Positions 18,110 to 30,041 are shown, counted from the stretch's first letter. The stretch: DNA of 64,000 nucleotides from an uncultured Armatimonadota bacterium (GCA_903904815.1 CAIVDU010000054.1:56562-120561); one strand, 5' to 3'. Notes: generated from the sequence alone by a model not told the origin. Translations and numbers: made by a program.

Positions 18110-18433
18110 ATGAATCAACCCAAGCTTCCCAAGAACATCGAGAGCGCCATTCATCTCTACGCGGGTCGACATCGGTTGACCAATGATGAAGCAGTGGCTT
18201 TCCTGCTCCGCGCTGGCCTTGAGGCGAATCAGGCGCAGGTGCCGGCGGAGCGAGACAAACCCATTGTGGAAACCGACACCGGTCCCAACGCGCCGAACCT
18301 GTTTGTCGCCAAGCAAATGCCGGTCATTGGCCTCTTTGCGAACCTTCCTGGCTTCCTGATGGCGATGGAAATCGTCATCTCGAAACGCACCAAAAGGATG
18401 GAGGAGTTACCGGCTAAGACGAGGCCAAAGTGA
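18110..18433 (+). CDS. Putative antitoxin paired with the PIN toxin
   Basis: 107 residues, helical and charged, with no recognised family. Residues 1-45 (AIHLYAGRHRLTNDEAVAFLLRAGL) could form a small DNA-binding helix pair; the C-terminus is basic (KRTKRMEEL, KTRPK). The stop overlaps the GTG start of the PIN-domain gene (GTGA), the usual arrangement of a VapB-like antitoxin before VapC. The function is inferred from that pairing only. A middle hydrophobic piece (VIGLFANLPGFLMAMEIVI) is unusual for an antitoxin. Confidence 0.65.
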   Translation: MNQPKLPKNIESAIHLYAGRHRLTNDEAVAFLLRAGLEANQAQVPAERDKPIVETDTGPNAPNLFVAKQMPVIGLFANLPGFLMAMEIVISKRTKRMEELPAKTRPK

Positions 18434-18852
18434 ATCGCCTGTTGCTCGATACCGATACGTTTGCGTGCATTCTCCAAGATCGCTATCCTGAGGTGACGAC
18501 ACTCGCTTCCCACTACATTCGCGAGTTTCGCTACTTCACCGTATCAGTGATCACCGTTTCAGAGATCGTCGAATGCCTCGAAACGATACAGAGCGAGGAA
18601 GCGGTCGTGAACTTCCTTCGCCGGTCGGAAGGGCTTGAGATCCTCCCGATCGGCAAGAAAGAGTCGGTTCTGGCGGGGACCATTCTCGCCCAACTGAATC
18701 GAATCGGTCTGCGCCTGGGCGTCATGGACCCGTTCGTGGCCGCGACCGCGATCGAGAACGGGATGCAACTCATCACGAACAGCCCTCGAAACTATCAGCG
18801 AATTATCGATCTCGGGTTTCCCCTCGAAATAGGTACCTGGCATCGGAACTGA
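18430..18852 (+). CDS. vapC: PIN-domain ribonuclease toxin, VapC-like
   Basis: 140 residues. PIN-domain acidic residues are Asp7 in LLDTDT, Glu45 in VSEIVE and Asp100 in GVMDPFVAATA; the canonical fourth position reads LITNSPRNYQRI, with Asn rather than Asp. VapC toxins cleave tRNA or rRNA and are held by a cognate antitoxin encoded just upstream. GTG start overlapping the antitoxin stop supports coupling. It converges on ligA with a five-base gap, so read-through between the two would be antisense. Confidence 0.85.
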   Translation: MNRLLLDTDTFACILQDRYPEVTTLASHYIREFRYFTVSVITVSEIVECLETIQSEEAVVNFLRRSEGLEILPIGKKESVLAGTILAQLNRIGLRLGVMDPFVAATAIENGMQLITNSPRNYQRIIDLGFPLEIGTWHRN

Positions 18853-18857
18853 GCGCA

Positions 18858-21460
<2,603 letters not shown>

Positions 21461-21503
21461 ACCTTTACAATTTACCCGTGTTCGATTCCATAAAAATGAA
21501 CAA

Positions 21504-21529
21504 GGGTGGCGAACCTAAGTTCGCCACCC
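21504..21529 (-). terminator. Intrinsic terminator after rho
   Basis: Perfect 11-bp inverted repeat (GGGTGGCGAAC / GTTCGCCACCC) with loop of four bases. On the minus strand it is followed by TTGTTCATTTTTAT, as expected for an intrinsic terminator of the rho transcript, 33 bp after the rho stop and before the nuclease-ligA unit. Confidence 0.88.
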
Positions 21530-21562
21530 CTGTAGCTCGTACCCACCAAGCCTATGCTCGGT

Positions 21563-22966
21563 TCAGACAGACGCTTTGGTGCGAGCGACAACGCTTTCAA
21601 GGAACATCGCGTTCGTCGGCGTTCTCTTGAGCAGCTTAATAAGCTGCTCGGTCGCTTCGATGCTCTGCTCTTTTGCCATCAGACGGCGAAGCTGAACCAT
21701 GCCCTCGAGTTCGTCCTTGTTGAAAAGGAGTTCCTCGTGGCGAGTCGAACTTCGGCGAACGTCGATGGCGGGCCAGATTCGGCGCTCCGAAAGCTCTCGA
21801 TCGAGAATGACTTCCATGTTGCCGGTTCCCTTCAGTTCTTCGAAGATCGCTTCGTCCATCTTCGAGCCGGTATCTACGAGCACGGAGGAGACGATGGTGA
21901 GTGAGCCACCTTCCTCAATATTTCGTGCAGCGCCAAAGAATCGGCGAGGGCGATACATCGCAGTCGGGTCGAGACCACCGGTGAGAGTCCGTCCGGACGA
22001 ATTGACGGTTAGGTTACTGGCACGAGAGAGTCGGGTCAGCGAATCCAAGAGGATGACGACATCGCGTCCCGCTTCAACGAGTCGCTTTGCCTGCTCGAGG
22101 CAAAGGTCGGCCACACGCATGTGGTTTTCGGCCGGCTCGTCAAAAGTGGACGAAATCACCTGACCACGAACGCTTCGCCGCATGTCGGTGACTTCTTCCG
22201 GTCGCTCATCGACCAGCAGCACCATGAGATAGACCTCAGGATGGTTGGCGGTGATCGCGTTCGCGATCGTCTTCATCATCGTCGTTTTTCCAGCCTTAGG
22301 CGGGGAAACGATAAGACCTCTTTGGCCTTTTCCGATAGGCGCCAGGAGGTCGACGATCCGGGACGGAATATTGTCAGGGACGGTTTCGAGATGCAGCTTT
22401 TCGTTCGGATAGAGCGGGGTCAGCTCGTCGAAGTTCTTGCGTCGTTGCATCTCGGGAGAGCCGGTGGCGCAGCCGTTGATGCTTTCAACGCGCAGCATGC
22501 CCTTGTACTTCTCACCCTCTTTTGGCAGACGGATCTGCCCAAAAATCGTGTCTCCAGCCCTCAGACCGAATCGCTTAACTTGCGATTGAGAAACGTAAAC
22601 GTCCTCGGGGGACGGATGGTAAGACTCGCGACGAAGAAATCCGTAGTCTTGGATAACTTCGAGAATTCCCTTTGCGTAGACCGCGTCGCGATCCGCGTTC
22701 ACAAACGGCAGTAGCCGCTCAATGACCTCATGTCGGAGGAGAGTCTTAGGGTCAAGCTTCGCGGATTTGGCTTCTTTTAGAAGGCCAGCCGGAGGAAGTT
22801 GGTCAAAGTAGTTGTAGTCCTTCTCGGGTAGTAACTCGAGATCAACTTGGAGGTCGGACTTTGGGAGGCCCTCGCGATTACCGCCGCCCCCTCTGCCGCG
22901 TCGACGGCCACCGCCGCCGCCGCCGCCGCTTTCGGACGACTTACGAGGTCGAAACTGATGGATCAT
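21563..22966 (-). CDS. rho: Transcription termination factor Rho
   Basis: 467-residue hexameric RNA helicase. Residues ~11-30 are a Gly/Arg tract (GGGGGGGRRRGRGGGG), an N-terminal insertion likely to add RNA binding. Then come the Rho N-terminal helical domain, the cold-shock-like RNA-binding domain (YGFLRR, about 98-165), Walker A PPKAGKTT at 222-229 and the Walker B/Q-loop stretch DVVILLDSLTRLSRA. It is followed by a strong intrinsic terminator, so its own transcript end does not depend on Rho. Gene order upstream: J-like protein, hpt, rho. Confidence 0.97.
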   Translation of the reverse strand: MIHQFRPRKSSESGGGGGGGRRRGRGGGGNREGLPKSDLQVDLELLPEKDYNYFDQLPPAGLLKEAKSAKLDPKTLLRHEVIERLLPFVNADRDAVYAKGILEVIQDYGFLRRESYHPSPEDVYVSQSQVKRFGLRAGDTIFGQIRLPKEGEKYKGMLRVESINGCATGSPEMQRRKNFDELTPLYPNEKLHLETVPDNIPSRIVDLLAPIGKGQRGLIVSPPKAGKTTMMKTIANAITANHPEVYLMVLLVDERPEEVTDMRRSVRGQVISSTFDEPAENHMRVADLCLEQAKRLVEAGRDVVILLDSLTRLSRASNLTVNSSGRTLTGGLDPTAMYRPRRFFGAARNIEEGGSLTIVSSVLVDTGSKMDEAIFEELKGTGNMEVILDRELSERRIWPAIDVRRSSTRHEELLFNKDELEGMVQLRRLMAKEQSIEATEQLIKLLKRTPTNAMFLESVVARTKASV

Positions 22967-23031
22967 ATTGCTCCTGAGACAGGGTTTATCCTTTACGAAA
23001 GGTCATGGTTGGACCTGGGAAGATGGGTGTA

Positions 23032-23547
23032 TTACCCTTCGCGAAGGATCGCGATGTACGGGAGGTTTCGATAACTCTCCGCGTAATCTAATCCGTATCC
23101 TACCACGAATTCATTCGGAATCTCGAAACCGATGAATTCGACAGGGGATGCGATTTTTCTCGATTCGGTCTTCGACAGAAGCGCGGCAACTGCCAACGTC
23201 TTCGGGCGACGAGTGCTGAGAAGCTCCCGCAGGTGGTTCAGGGTTATACCCGTGTCCACGATGTCTTCTACAATTATGACGTTCAATCCTTCGATATTGA
23301 CGTCAAGATCTTTTCGAATTTGAACAACTCCGGAACTGCTCTTGCCAGAACCGTAACTGCTCGCTTGAATAAAGTCGATCTGAACGTTCAAACCGAGCTT
23401 TCGTGAAAGGTCCGAGAAGAAGTATAGCGACCCTTTCAATACACATACAAGCAAAATGGGCTCATCTCGGTAGCGATCTTTGATAAGTCTCGCCATTTCC
23501 GACACTTTCGCCTCCAACTCTGTCTCTGAAATGAGAGTTTCAAGCAT
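23032..23547 (-). CDS. hpt: Hypoxanthine phosphoribosyltransferase
   Basis: 171-residue type I phosphoribosyltransferase that salvages hypoxanthine (and often guanine) to IMP/GMP with PRPP. The PRPP-binding motif VIIVEDIVDTGITL is at 90-103, preceded by LLVCVLKGSLYFFSDLSR (PPi loop) and SSYGSGKSSSGVV (catalytic flexible loop); the C-terminal FVVGYGLDYAESYRNLPYIAIL is diagnostic for Hpt. Two start codons lie close together. It sits between the J-like gene (36 bp upstream) and rho (65 bp downstream). Confidence 0.96.
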   Translation of the reverse strand: MLETLISETELEAKVSEMARLIKDRYRDEPILLVCVLKGSLYFFSDLSRKLGLNVQIDFIQASSYGSGKSSSGVVQIRKDLDVNIEGLNVIIVEDIVDTGITLNHLRELLSTRRPKTLAVAALLSKTESRKIASPVEFIGFEIPNEFVVGYGLDYAESYRNLPYIAILREG

Positions 23548-23583
23548 TGGACGCCAACATACCCGGTGGGAAGAAGAACTGAA

Positions 23584-24006
23584 CTATTCGATCTCAAGCG
23601 ACCGGAACCGCTTTTCGGTGCCGTCCATCGACTCGGTGAGTAGCGTGTAAGCCCATTGGACTCGCCGCTGAATCTGCGCGGCCTGGTCGGCCTCGGGTGT
23701 ACCCGCTGGAAAATTGGAAGGATCGGCCCGTCGATTGATCCGCTCATAAGCGTGGCGGATGTCGGTAAAGCTCGCGGTCGTCGGGACGCCAAGAATCCGG
23801 CGTGCCAATTCAATTTTCTCTTCCGGAGTCTGGATCACTGGCGAAGCGTTCTGCGCCTGGACTTCGGTTCTCGACTTGGCAACCGGTTCCGAGAGGCTGT
23901 CCGCCAATTCTTGAGTCGCCGGATCGTCAAACACCTGGTGGATTCTGTCCCACTCGTTGTTCAGGTGGCCGCGAAGAAGGTCGTAAGCACGTCGGCCAAG
24001 TGACAT
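23584..24006 (-). CDS. Degenerate J-domain-like protein
   Basis: 140 residues. The C-terminal ~70 residues (ARRILGVPTTASFTDIRHAYERINRRADPSNFP ... QIQRRVQWAYTLLTE, interrupted here) follow the helix II-loop-helix III pattern of a J domain, but the invariant HPD is ADP, so it should not stimulate DnaK ATPase. The N-terminal half is a short helix (RRAYDLLRGHLNNEWDRI) and linker. Predicted cytoplasmic. Likely first gene of the hpt-rho unit. Function unknown. Confidence 0.7.
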   Translation of the reverse strand: MSLGRRAYDLLRGHLNNEWDRIHQVFDDPATQELADSLSEPVAKSRTEVQAQNASPVIQTPEEKIELARRILGVPTTASFTDIRHAYERINRRADPSNFPAGTPEADQAAQIQRRVQWAYTLLTESMDGTEKRFRSLEIE

Positions 24007-24139
24007 AGAACATTCAGGTTACCTTTCCGAGCCAAATCCTCTCTACTCATCCCGCTCGAGACCTACGGCGGTTACCCAACGCATTAGGCCATCTGGCGAA
24101 TGGTGGATATGCCAAGCCCAAGTCGGTCAAATTAGAGCT

Positions 24140-25114
24140 ATGTCCGAATCACTCAAGATCTGGTGCAATCAATCGCTTTCCGATGCAGCGATTGCCGAAC
24201 TGCAAGCGGGGATCGGAAATCACTCGCTGATCCTAGCGAGCGAAAGAGGTAACAACCTGTCGGCAGGCGGCCCAACCGCTTCCCTCGCCGACGCCGACAT
24301 CGCCTTTGGTCAGCCTGACCCAGAGCAGTTGATGAGCCTCGATACCGTTCGTTGGACTGAACTCACCAGTGCTGGATACACGCGCTATGATCGCGATGAC
24401 CTGAGGGCCAGTCTCACCGTGAACGGCGCACAAATGACCAACAGTTCGAGCGTCTATGCGGAGCCGTGCGCCCAGCACCTCTTGGCATTCATGCTGGCGC
24501 TCGCCCGGCAACTTCCCCAAGCGCTCCTAGACCAGTTCGGATCGAGATCGTGGGACTTCGAGGCCCTCCGACCAAACACGAGAATTCTCAACGCAGATAC
24601 CGTCTTGATCGTTGGGTTTGGAGCCATCGGAGAGCGACTGTCGGAACTTCTAGCGCCGTTTGGCCTGGAGGTGATCGGCCTACGCCGCACTGTTCGAGGA
24701 GACGAGCCTATCCCCACTCACACGCTCGACAAGCTCGAAAGATATCTCCCGAGCGCCGACCACGTGGTGAACATCCTTCCCGCTCATTCGACTACCGATG
24801 GCCTCTTCGGCGAAACGCAATTCGTGTTGATGAAATCCGGCGCTGTTTTCTACAACATCGGGCGCGGAACCACCGTCAACCAGTCTTCTCTGGATTCGGC
24901 TCTCAGAACTGGCCGCCTTACAGCGGCCTACCTCGACGTCACCGATCCCGAGCCTCTCCCTCCCGATCACCTTCTTTGGACCTCGCCGAACTGTTTCATC
25001 ACGCCCCACATCGGCGGCGGTCATGGCGACGAATCGATCAGCTTGGTTCGCCACTTCCTGGCAAACCTGAAACGATTTGAGGCCGGACAACCCCTCGAGG
25101 ACCGAATCGCCTAA
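24140..25114 (+). CDS. D-isomer-specific 2-hydroxyacid dehydrogenase
   Basis: 324-residue NAD(P)-dependent oxidoreductase of the D-lactate/glycerate/phosphoglycerate dehydrogenase superfamily. The Rossmann motif is VGFGAIG at 158-164; catalytic residues appear as Arg in NIGRGTTVN, Glu in DVTDPEPLP and His in TPHIGGG. The first 100 residues form the divergent substrate domain and do not identify the acid used. A bidirectional terminator lies between it and the convergent icd. Confidence 0.92.
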   Translation: MSESLKIWCNQSLSDAAIAELQAGIGNHSLILASERGNNLSAGGPTASLADADIAFGQPDPEQLMSLDTVRWTELTSAGYTRYDRDDLRASLTVNGAQMTNSSSVYAEPCAQHLLAFMLALARQLPQALLDQFGSRSWDFEALRPNTRILNADTVLIVGFGAIGERLSELLAPFGLEVIGLRRTVRGDEPIPTHTLDKLERYLPSADHVVNILPAHSTTDGLFGETQFVLMKSGAVFYNIGRGTTVNQSSLDSALRTGRLTAAYLDVTDPEPLPPDHLLWTSPNCFITPHIGGGHGDESISLVRHFLANLKRFEAGQPLEDRIA

Positions 25115-25120
25115 TCCATC

Positions 25121-25172
25121 GCGAAAAAAAGAGGCCTCGTCCCGCTGTTCGCGGGACAAGGTCCTTTTCTCT
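25121..25172. terminator. Bidirectional intrinsic terminator
   Basis: Stem GTCCCGC / GCGGGAC (25139-25145 and 25151-25157) with loop TGTTC, extended by GGCCT and AGGTCC. It is flanked by an A-run (25124-25130) on one side and TTTTCT on the other, so it can end transcription of both the dehydrogenase (plus) and icd (minus). Confidence 0.8.
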
Positions 25173-25191
25173 TGCAGACCTCGGTCGCGAA

Positions 25192-26409
25192 CTAGAAGTG
25201 CTTGATGATGGTGTCGCCAAACTCAGAGCACTTTACTTCGGTCGCGCCTTCCATCAGACGATGGAAATCGTACGTGACCGTCTTGGCTGCAATGGCGCCT
25301 TCCACACCCTTGATGATCAAGTCGGCAACTTCAGTCCAACCGAGGTAACGGAACATCATTTCTCCGCTTAGGATGACCGAGCTAGGATTGACCTTGTCCA
25401 GGCCCGCGTACTTCGGCGCAGTTCCGTGAGTCGCCTCAAAGATCGCGTGCCCCGTCTCGTAGTTGATGTTTCCACCAGGAGCGATTCCGATTCCACCAAC
25501 CTGCGCGGCGAGAGCATCTGAAATGTAGTCTCCGTTAAGGTTCATACAGGCGATGACGTCGTACTCCTTTGGCCGAAGAAGAATCTGCTGAAGGAATGCG
25601 TCGGCAATGACATCCTTAATGATGATGCCGTGCTCCTCGATGATGAGCCAAGGTCCACCCTCGTACTCGACCGCGCCGAACTTCTCCTTGGCTGTGTTGT
25701 AGGCCCAGTCTCGGAAGGCGCCTTCGGTGAACTTCATGATGTTGCCCTTGTGGACAATCGTGACGCTCTTCTTTTTCGCCTCAATCGCAAACTCGATTGC
25801 GGCGGCCATGAGTCGCTCGGTGCCGTCCTTCGAAGTCGGTTTGATGCCGAATCCAGAGGTCTCTGGGAAACGGATCTTCTTGAAGTGTGCCGGGAAGTTC
25901 TCCTTAAGTAGAGCGGCGAACTTCTTAGCGTCCTCCGTTCCCTCTTGGAATTCGATACCGGCGTAAATGTCTTCGCTGTTCTCGCGATAGATCACCATGT
26001 CCACGGCTCCAGGGTCCTTGACCGGACTAGGAACACCGGTGAACCATCGGACCGGTCGAAGGCAGACGTAGAGATCGAGAATCTGTCTCAGCGCAACGTT
26101 CAGAGAACGGATTCCGCCACCGACGGGGGTCGTCAGGGGACCTTTTATTCCGACCAGATAATTCTTAAAATCCTCGAGCGTCTGATCCGGCAGCCAGCTT
26201 CCGGTTTGATTAAACGCCTTTTCGCCAGCCAGAACTTCGTGCCACTGGATCTTGCGAGTTCCGCCGTAGGCCTTCTCTACCGCAGCGTCAAATACGCGAA
26301 CACTGGCAGCCCATATGTCGGCGCCTGTACCGTCACCCTCAATAAAGGGAATGATTGGATCGTTGGGGACGTGGAGACCTTCTGCGGTCATCGAAATAGC
26401 GGTGCCCAT
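25192..26409 (-). CDS. icd: NADP-type isocitrate dehydrogenase
   Basis: TCA-cycle oxidative decarboxylation of isocitrate to 2-oxoglutarate. Substrate-loop motif [13 protein letters not shown] with the phospho-regulatory serine position, [11 protein letters not shown], and the metal-binding [14 protein letters not shown] (catalytic Asp) are all visible. About 405 residues from ATG 26409, which matches family N-termini better than ATGs at 26454 and 26463; those would overlap the divergent cupin gene. The terminator downstream is shared with the convergent dehydrogenase. Confidence 0.95.
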   Translation of the reverse strand: MGTAISMTAEGLHVPNDPIIPFIEGDGTGADIWAASVRVFDAAVEKAYGGTRKIQWHEVLAGEKAFNQTGSWLPDQTLEDFKNYLVGIKGPLTTPVGGGIRSLNVALRQILDLYVCLRPVRWFTGVPSPVKDPGAVDMVIYRENSEDIYAGIEFQEGTEDAKKFAALLKENFPAHFKKIRFPETSGFGIKPTSKDGTERLMAAAIEFAIEAKKKSVTIVHKGNIMKFTEGAFRDWAYNTAKEKFGAVEYEGGPWLIIEEHGIIIKDVIADAFLQQILLRPKEYDVIACMNLNGDYISDALAAQVGGIGIAPGGNINYETGHAIFEATHGTAPKYAGLDKVNPSSVILSGEMMFRYLGWTEVADLIIKGVEGAIAAKTVTYDFHRLMEGATEVKCSEFGDTIIKHF

Positions 26410-26454
26410 GACTGTGAGATTACCGAAGATCGACGATTTGTCGTCCAACGCCAT

Positions 26455-26784
26455 ATGAGGCACATTTCCGCAAACTCCATTCGAAATTCGGGCGACTTCT
26501 TCAAGGTGCTCTACTCAACACCCCGGACTCAACTCGCCACGATGGTGCTTGAACCAGGCCAGCACTCCGGCGCCTTTGGGTCAGATCATCCTAACGCGGA
26601 CCAAGTCCTCACGGTCATCGAAGGACAGATCGAAGTCCGGGTTTCGGAAGAGCGCTTTCTGCTGGGCGCCGGTGACTCTATCCTGATCGAGGCCGGAGAA
26701 CCCCATCAAGTCACCGGCGCGGGACTTAGCGCCGCGAAAACGCTGAACATCTACGGCCCACCCGCGTATCCAGAGGACGACTAG
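26455..26784 (+). CDS. Small cupin-domain protein
   Basis: 109-residue single-domain cupin. The chosen start is ATG 26455, the first codon of the conserved part. Motif 1 is represented by [20 protein letters not shown] and motif 2 by [16 protein letters not shown], giving two candidate metal-ligand histidines and a Glu/Asp. Such minicupins bind a metal or sugar-like ligand; the substrate is unknown. The start lies 45 bp from the preferred icd start (divergent), and its stop is four bases from the convergent ilvA stop. Confidence 0.82.
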   Translation: MRHISANSIRNSGDFFKVLYSTPRTQLATMVLEPGQHSGAFGSDHPNADQVLTVIEGQIEVRVSEERFLLGAGDSILIEAGEPHQVTGAGLSAAKTLNIYGPPAYPEDD

Positions 26785-26788
26785 ACAA

Positions 26789-28003
26789 TCACGATCCGTG
26801 GCACTCGATCCCACCCAGTCGAAGTTGTTCCAAAAGCTCGGCGAAGTGGTTCCGATCTCGTGTTTCGACGACGACCTTGACCTCCACCGTGGACACATCG
26901 GCGCTCGCAAATGCTCGTTCATGCGTGATCTGCTTGACACTCGCCCCCACCGATGCGATGGCCTGGGCGAGTGTGGCCAATCCTCCCGGACGGTCAGAAA
27001 TCACCGCGCTAAACTGCGCCAATCGACCATCAGCCACCAAGCCGTGCTCGATCACACGGCTCAAAACGTTCGGATCGATATTCCCGCCGCAGAGCACCAG
27101 AACAACCTTCTTCCCTTTCAATTCGGCGAGAGAACCGGAGATCAGCGCGGCCAAAGATGACGCTCCCGCCCCCTCGACCACGCCTTTCTCTAGTTCAAGG
27201 AGTCGGAGGATCGCCAATGCAATGGTTGCCTCATCGACCGTCACGATTCGGTCGACTCGGGATCGTGCAATCTCAAACGCCCTCGGGCCAACCGTAGGAA
27301 CGGCCAAGCCATCTCCCAAGGTCGGGCCAATTGAAGTTAAAACGGGCTCTCCCGCATTCAGCGCCGCTAAGAAGGAAGCGGCCCTTTCCGGCTCGACGCC
27401 AATGATCTGAGTCTCCGGGCGCATCGTCTTGACTGCGAGTCCAATCCCCGCGATCAAGCCCCCACCGCCAATCGGGACGATAATTGCGTCTGGCTCCGGA
27501 ACTTGCTCAAGAATTTCAAGGCCAACCGTGCCCTGACCAGCGATCACTTCGGCGCCATCGAACCCGTGGATATAGGCCAAACCTTCGGACTCCACAAGCT
27601 TGTCAGCTTCCGTTTTCGCCTCTCCAATATTCGATCCGAACAGGATAACCTTGGCTCCAAGTTGACGACATCGGACCTGCTTGATGAGTGGGGCGAAAGT
27701 CGGCATCACCACTGTTACCGGAATCCCGAGATCTCGCCCGTTGTAAGCGAGGGCGAGGGCATGGTTGCCCGCACTCGCGGCGACCACTCCTCGGGTTCTC
27801 TGTTCGGCAGGGAGAAGTAATAGGGAGTTTCTGGCCCCTCTGTCCTTGAAGCTACCCGTCCTTTGCAGATACTCCAGTTTCGTAAATACGCGACAACCGG
27901 TCAGTTCCGAAAGCGCGGGGGACTCTTCGCAGGGAGTAAGCACCACACCAGAAGAGATGCGGCGCCTTGCGGCCACGACGCTGTCGAAAGTGACTCCATT
28001 CAC
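26789..28003 (-). CDS. ilvA: Threonine ammonia-lyase (threonine dehydratase)
   Basis: PLP enzyme converting threonine to 2-oxobutyrate and ammonia, for isoleucine synthesis or threonine breakdown. 404 residues: Lys53 in GSFKDRGA binds PLP, PIGGGGLIAG forms the phosphate-binding loop, and the last ~75 residues are a single ACT domain (QFSAVISDRPGGLATLAQAI). The short, single-ACT layout matches the catabolic/TdcB-like or Bacillus-like IlvA group rather than the two-domain E. coli IlvA. Convergent with the cupin gene. Confidence 0.93.
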   Translation of the reverse strand: MNGVTFDSVVAARRRISSGVVLTPCEESPALSELTGCRVFTKLEYLQRTGSFKDRGARNSLLLLPAEQRTRGVVAASAGNHALALAYNGRDLGIPVTVVMPTFAPLIKQVRCRQLGAKVILFGSNIGEAKTEADKLVESEGLAYIHGFDGAEVIAGQGTVGLEILEQVPEPDAIIVPIGGGGLIAGIGLAVKTMRPETQIIGVEPERAASFLAALNAGEPVLTSIGPTLGDGLAVPTVGPRAFEIARSRVDRIVTVDEATIALAILRLLELEKGVVEGAGASSLAALISGSLAELKGKKVVLVLCGGNIDPNVLSRVIEHGLVADGRLAQFSAVISDRPGGLATLAQAIASVGASVKQITHERAFASADVSTVEVKVVVETRDRNHFAELLEQLRLGGIECHGS

Positions 28004-28077
28004 GCGTTCGATTCTGAACGCTTATGGCCGGACTCTGCCGCGACTTGCTGGCAATTCACAATCCGGCGTCGTATGCT

Positions 28078-28119
28078 CCCCGCTCGTGTTTGTTTCAAAC
28101 TGCCGATTTCGCTGACTGA
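28078..28119 (+). repeat. Intergenic palindromic element, copy A
   Basis: Contains CGTGTTTGTTTCAAACTGCC followed by GATTTCGCTGACTGA. The core GTTTG-TTT-CAAAC is a hairpin. Close relatives occur at 35253-35303 and 48924-48964, all intergenic and in the same orientation. Confidence 0.55.
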
Positions 28120-28173
28120 TCCCAAAGGAACCATCCCGGGCTCGAATGGACCGCCCAGTTAAATCCTCTCACA

Positions 28174-29889
28174 TCACCGTATGTTGAAATACTTCGCGCT
28201 CGGGTGGTGGACGATGATCGCGCTGGTTGACTGTTCGGGGCTAAGCATGAACTCCTCGGTAAGTTCGATTCCAATGTCCTCGGGTTTCAGGAGTTCAAAC
28301 AGCTTCGCTTGGTCCTCGAGGTTCGGACAGGCTGGATAGCCAAAGGAATATCGTGATCCATGATATTTGCCGCTAAAGAGAAGTCTCGTCTCGTCTGGTT
28401 CCAAATCGGCAATTCCGAGTTCGAAACGAATTTGTCGATGCCAATACTCGGCCAGCGCTTCTGCGGTCTCTACTCCCATTCCGTGCACGAACAGGTAGTC
28501 CTGGAATTCGCCCTTCTCGAAAAGCTCCTTTTCCAATTTGGAGACCTCTTGGCCCACGGTGACGATGTGGAACCCGACCGTATCCTTGACCTCTGCACCG
28601 ACGGGCAAGAAGAAGTCGGAAATACACTGTCGGCGTCCGTCGCGCTGTCGCGGAAAGCTGAATCGTAGACGCTCGGTCAGGCCGTCCTCTTCAAAAATCA
28701 GAAGATCATTTCCTTCGCTGGCACAAGGGAAATATCCCCACTTCACCCTTGGCCGCAGGACCGAACCCAACTCTCGTTTGAGCCGCTCAAAAACCGGACC
28801 AGCGGTTGCTTCTAGCCAGCCGGCAAAATCTGGGTTTGCTATTCCATCAGGTCTCTTAAACTGCCATTGACCACGGAACAGCGCAACCGGATTGATGTAT
28901 TTATACAGCTCGTAGATGTCGAACTTGGTCTGCCGCTTGGCCCCGTAAAAAGGGAGAGTTGGAGGTGACGCGAGAGGCTCGACATCAGACCGAATACCGG
29001 CATAAGTGTACAGCACCGGATCCAAGACGTCAGTCCGATGGCTGCGCACTCGTTCATATGGCTCATCCTCGGTCTCAGGCTCATTCCGGTCCGAAACTAG
29101 GGGCTTGGATTTCGGCTGGCCTTCGGCCGCTTCTCCAATCTCAGCCATGAGACGTAGACCTTCAAATGCGTCCTGAGCGTAGTACACACTCCCGTCGTAC
29201 ACGTTTCGTAAATCTACTTCGACGTATGCCCTCGTCAACGCAGCCCCACCCAAAATCACCGGGTAGGCAGACAGATTGCGAGCATTCATCTCCAGAAGGT
29301 TGTCTCTCATGATCAAAGTGCTCTTGACCAGTAGTCCGCTCAAGCCAATCACTTCGCATCGATGCTTTCCAGCCTCCTCAAGAATCGAATTGATGGGTTG
29401 CTTGATCCCGATATTGACAACCCGATAGCCGTTGTTTGAGAGAATGATGTCGACGAGGTTTTTGCCGATGTCATGGACGTCGCCCGAAACGGTGGCCAAG
29501 AGGATCGACCCTTTCTCTGAACCCTCAACCTTTTCCATCATGGGCTCTAGATATCGCACTGCCGCTTTCATGACTTCCGCGCTTTGAAGCACGAATGGAA
29601 GCTGCATCTTTCCCGCGCCAAAAAGTTCGCCAACTGTTTTCATTCCCGCCAGAAGCACGTCATTAATGATTTCCAGGGGGGTGTGAGACACCAGCGCGTC
29701 GTCGAGGTGTCGTTCCAGGTTCTTTTTAATGCCGTCGACAATATGCTTTTGCAACTTGTCGTCTGGGCCTAGGCCAGCGAACGGATCGCCGCTCGTCGAT
29801 GCGACTTTCACATTCTCGAACCGAGCCATTAACTCGATCAGGGGATCGTAAATGCACTCCCCGCCCTGCCCCGCCGGCTCTTCACTCAC
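28174..29889 (-). CDS. metH: Methionine synthase, cobalamin-binding and reactivation half
   Basis: B12-dependent methionine synthase modules without the homocysteine and folate barrels. In order: helical cap domain, B12-binding domain with the lower-ligand motif DVHDIGKN (Asp-x-His-x-x-Gly) and SGLLVKSTLIMRDNL, then the SAM-binding reactivation domain ending in YSFGYPACPNLEDQAKLF and IIVHHPSAKYF. About 571 residues from a GTG at 29889 that precedes the first conserved block; an ATG at 29991 adds 34 unconserved residues. The catalytic N-terminal half must be encoded elsewhere. It reads away from the lipoprotein gene at 30042. Confidence 0.9.
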   Translation of the reverse strand: MSEEPAGQGGECIYDPLIELMARFENVKVASTSGDPFAGLGPDDKLQKHIVDGIKKNLERHLDDALVSHTPLEIINDVLLAGMKTVGELFGAGKMQLPFVLQSAEVMKAAVRYLEPMMEKVEGSEKGSILLATVSGDVHDIGKNLVDIILSNNGYRVVNIGIKQPINSILEEAGKHRCEVIGLSGLLVKSTLIMRDNLLEMNARNLSAYPVILGGAALTRAYVEVDLRNVYDGSVYYAQDAFEGLRLMAEIGEAAEGQPKSKPLVSDRNEPETEDEPYERVRSHRTDVLDPVLYTYAGIRSDVEPLASPPTLPFYGAKRQTKFDIYELYKYINPVALFRGQWQFKRPDGIANPDFAGWLEATAGPVFERLKRELGSVLRPRVKWGYFPCASEGNDLLIFEEDGLTERLRFSFPRQRDGRRQCISDFFLPVGAEVKDTVGFHIVTVGQEVSKLEKELFEKGEFQDYLFVHGMGVETAEALAEYWHRQIRFELGIADLEPDETRLLFSGKYHGSRYSFGYPACPNLEDQAKLFELLKPEDIGIELTEEFMLSPEQSTSAIIVHHPSAKYFNIR

Positions 29890-30041
29890 CCTAAAAGTGT
29901 ACCGACGTTGTTCCGTCGAATCCTGAACTTGCAAACAACCTGGGATCGTTATCGGTCTAGATCCTTCATATTTAGCACGTCGATGGCTCAAACTAGAAAG
30001 GAACGTCGCAATTTCATAATGGGCTTGCGACTAAAAATGTT

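Noticed and set aside
25945..26454. 170-residue N-terminal extension of the cupin
   Set aside because: The extension is antisense to icd; the conserved cupin starts at 26455.
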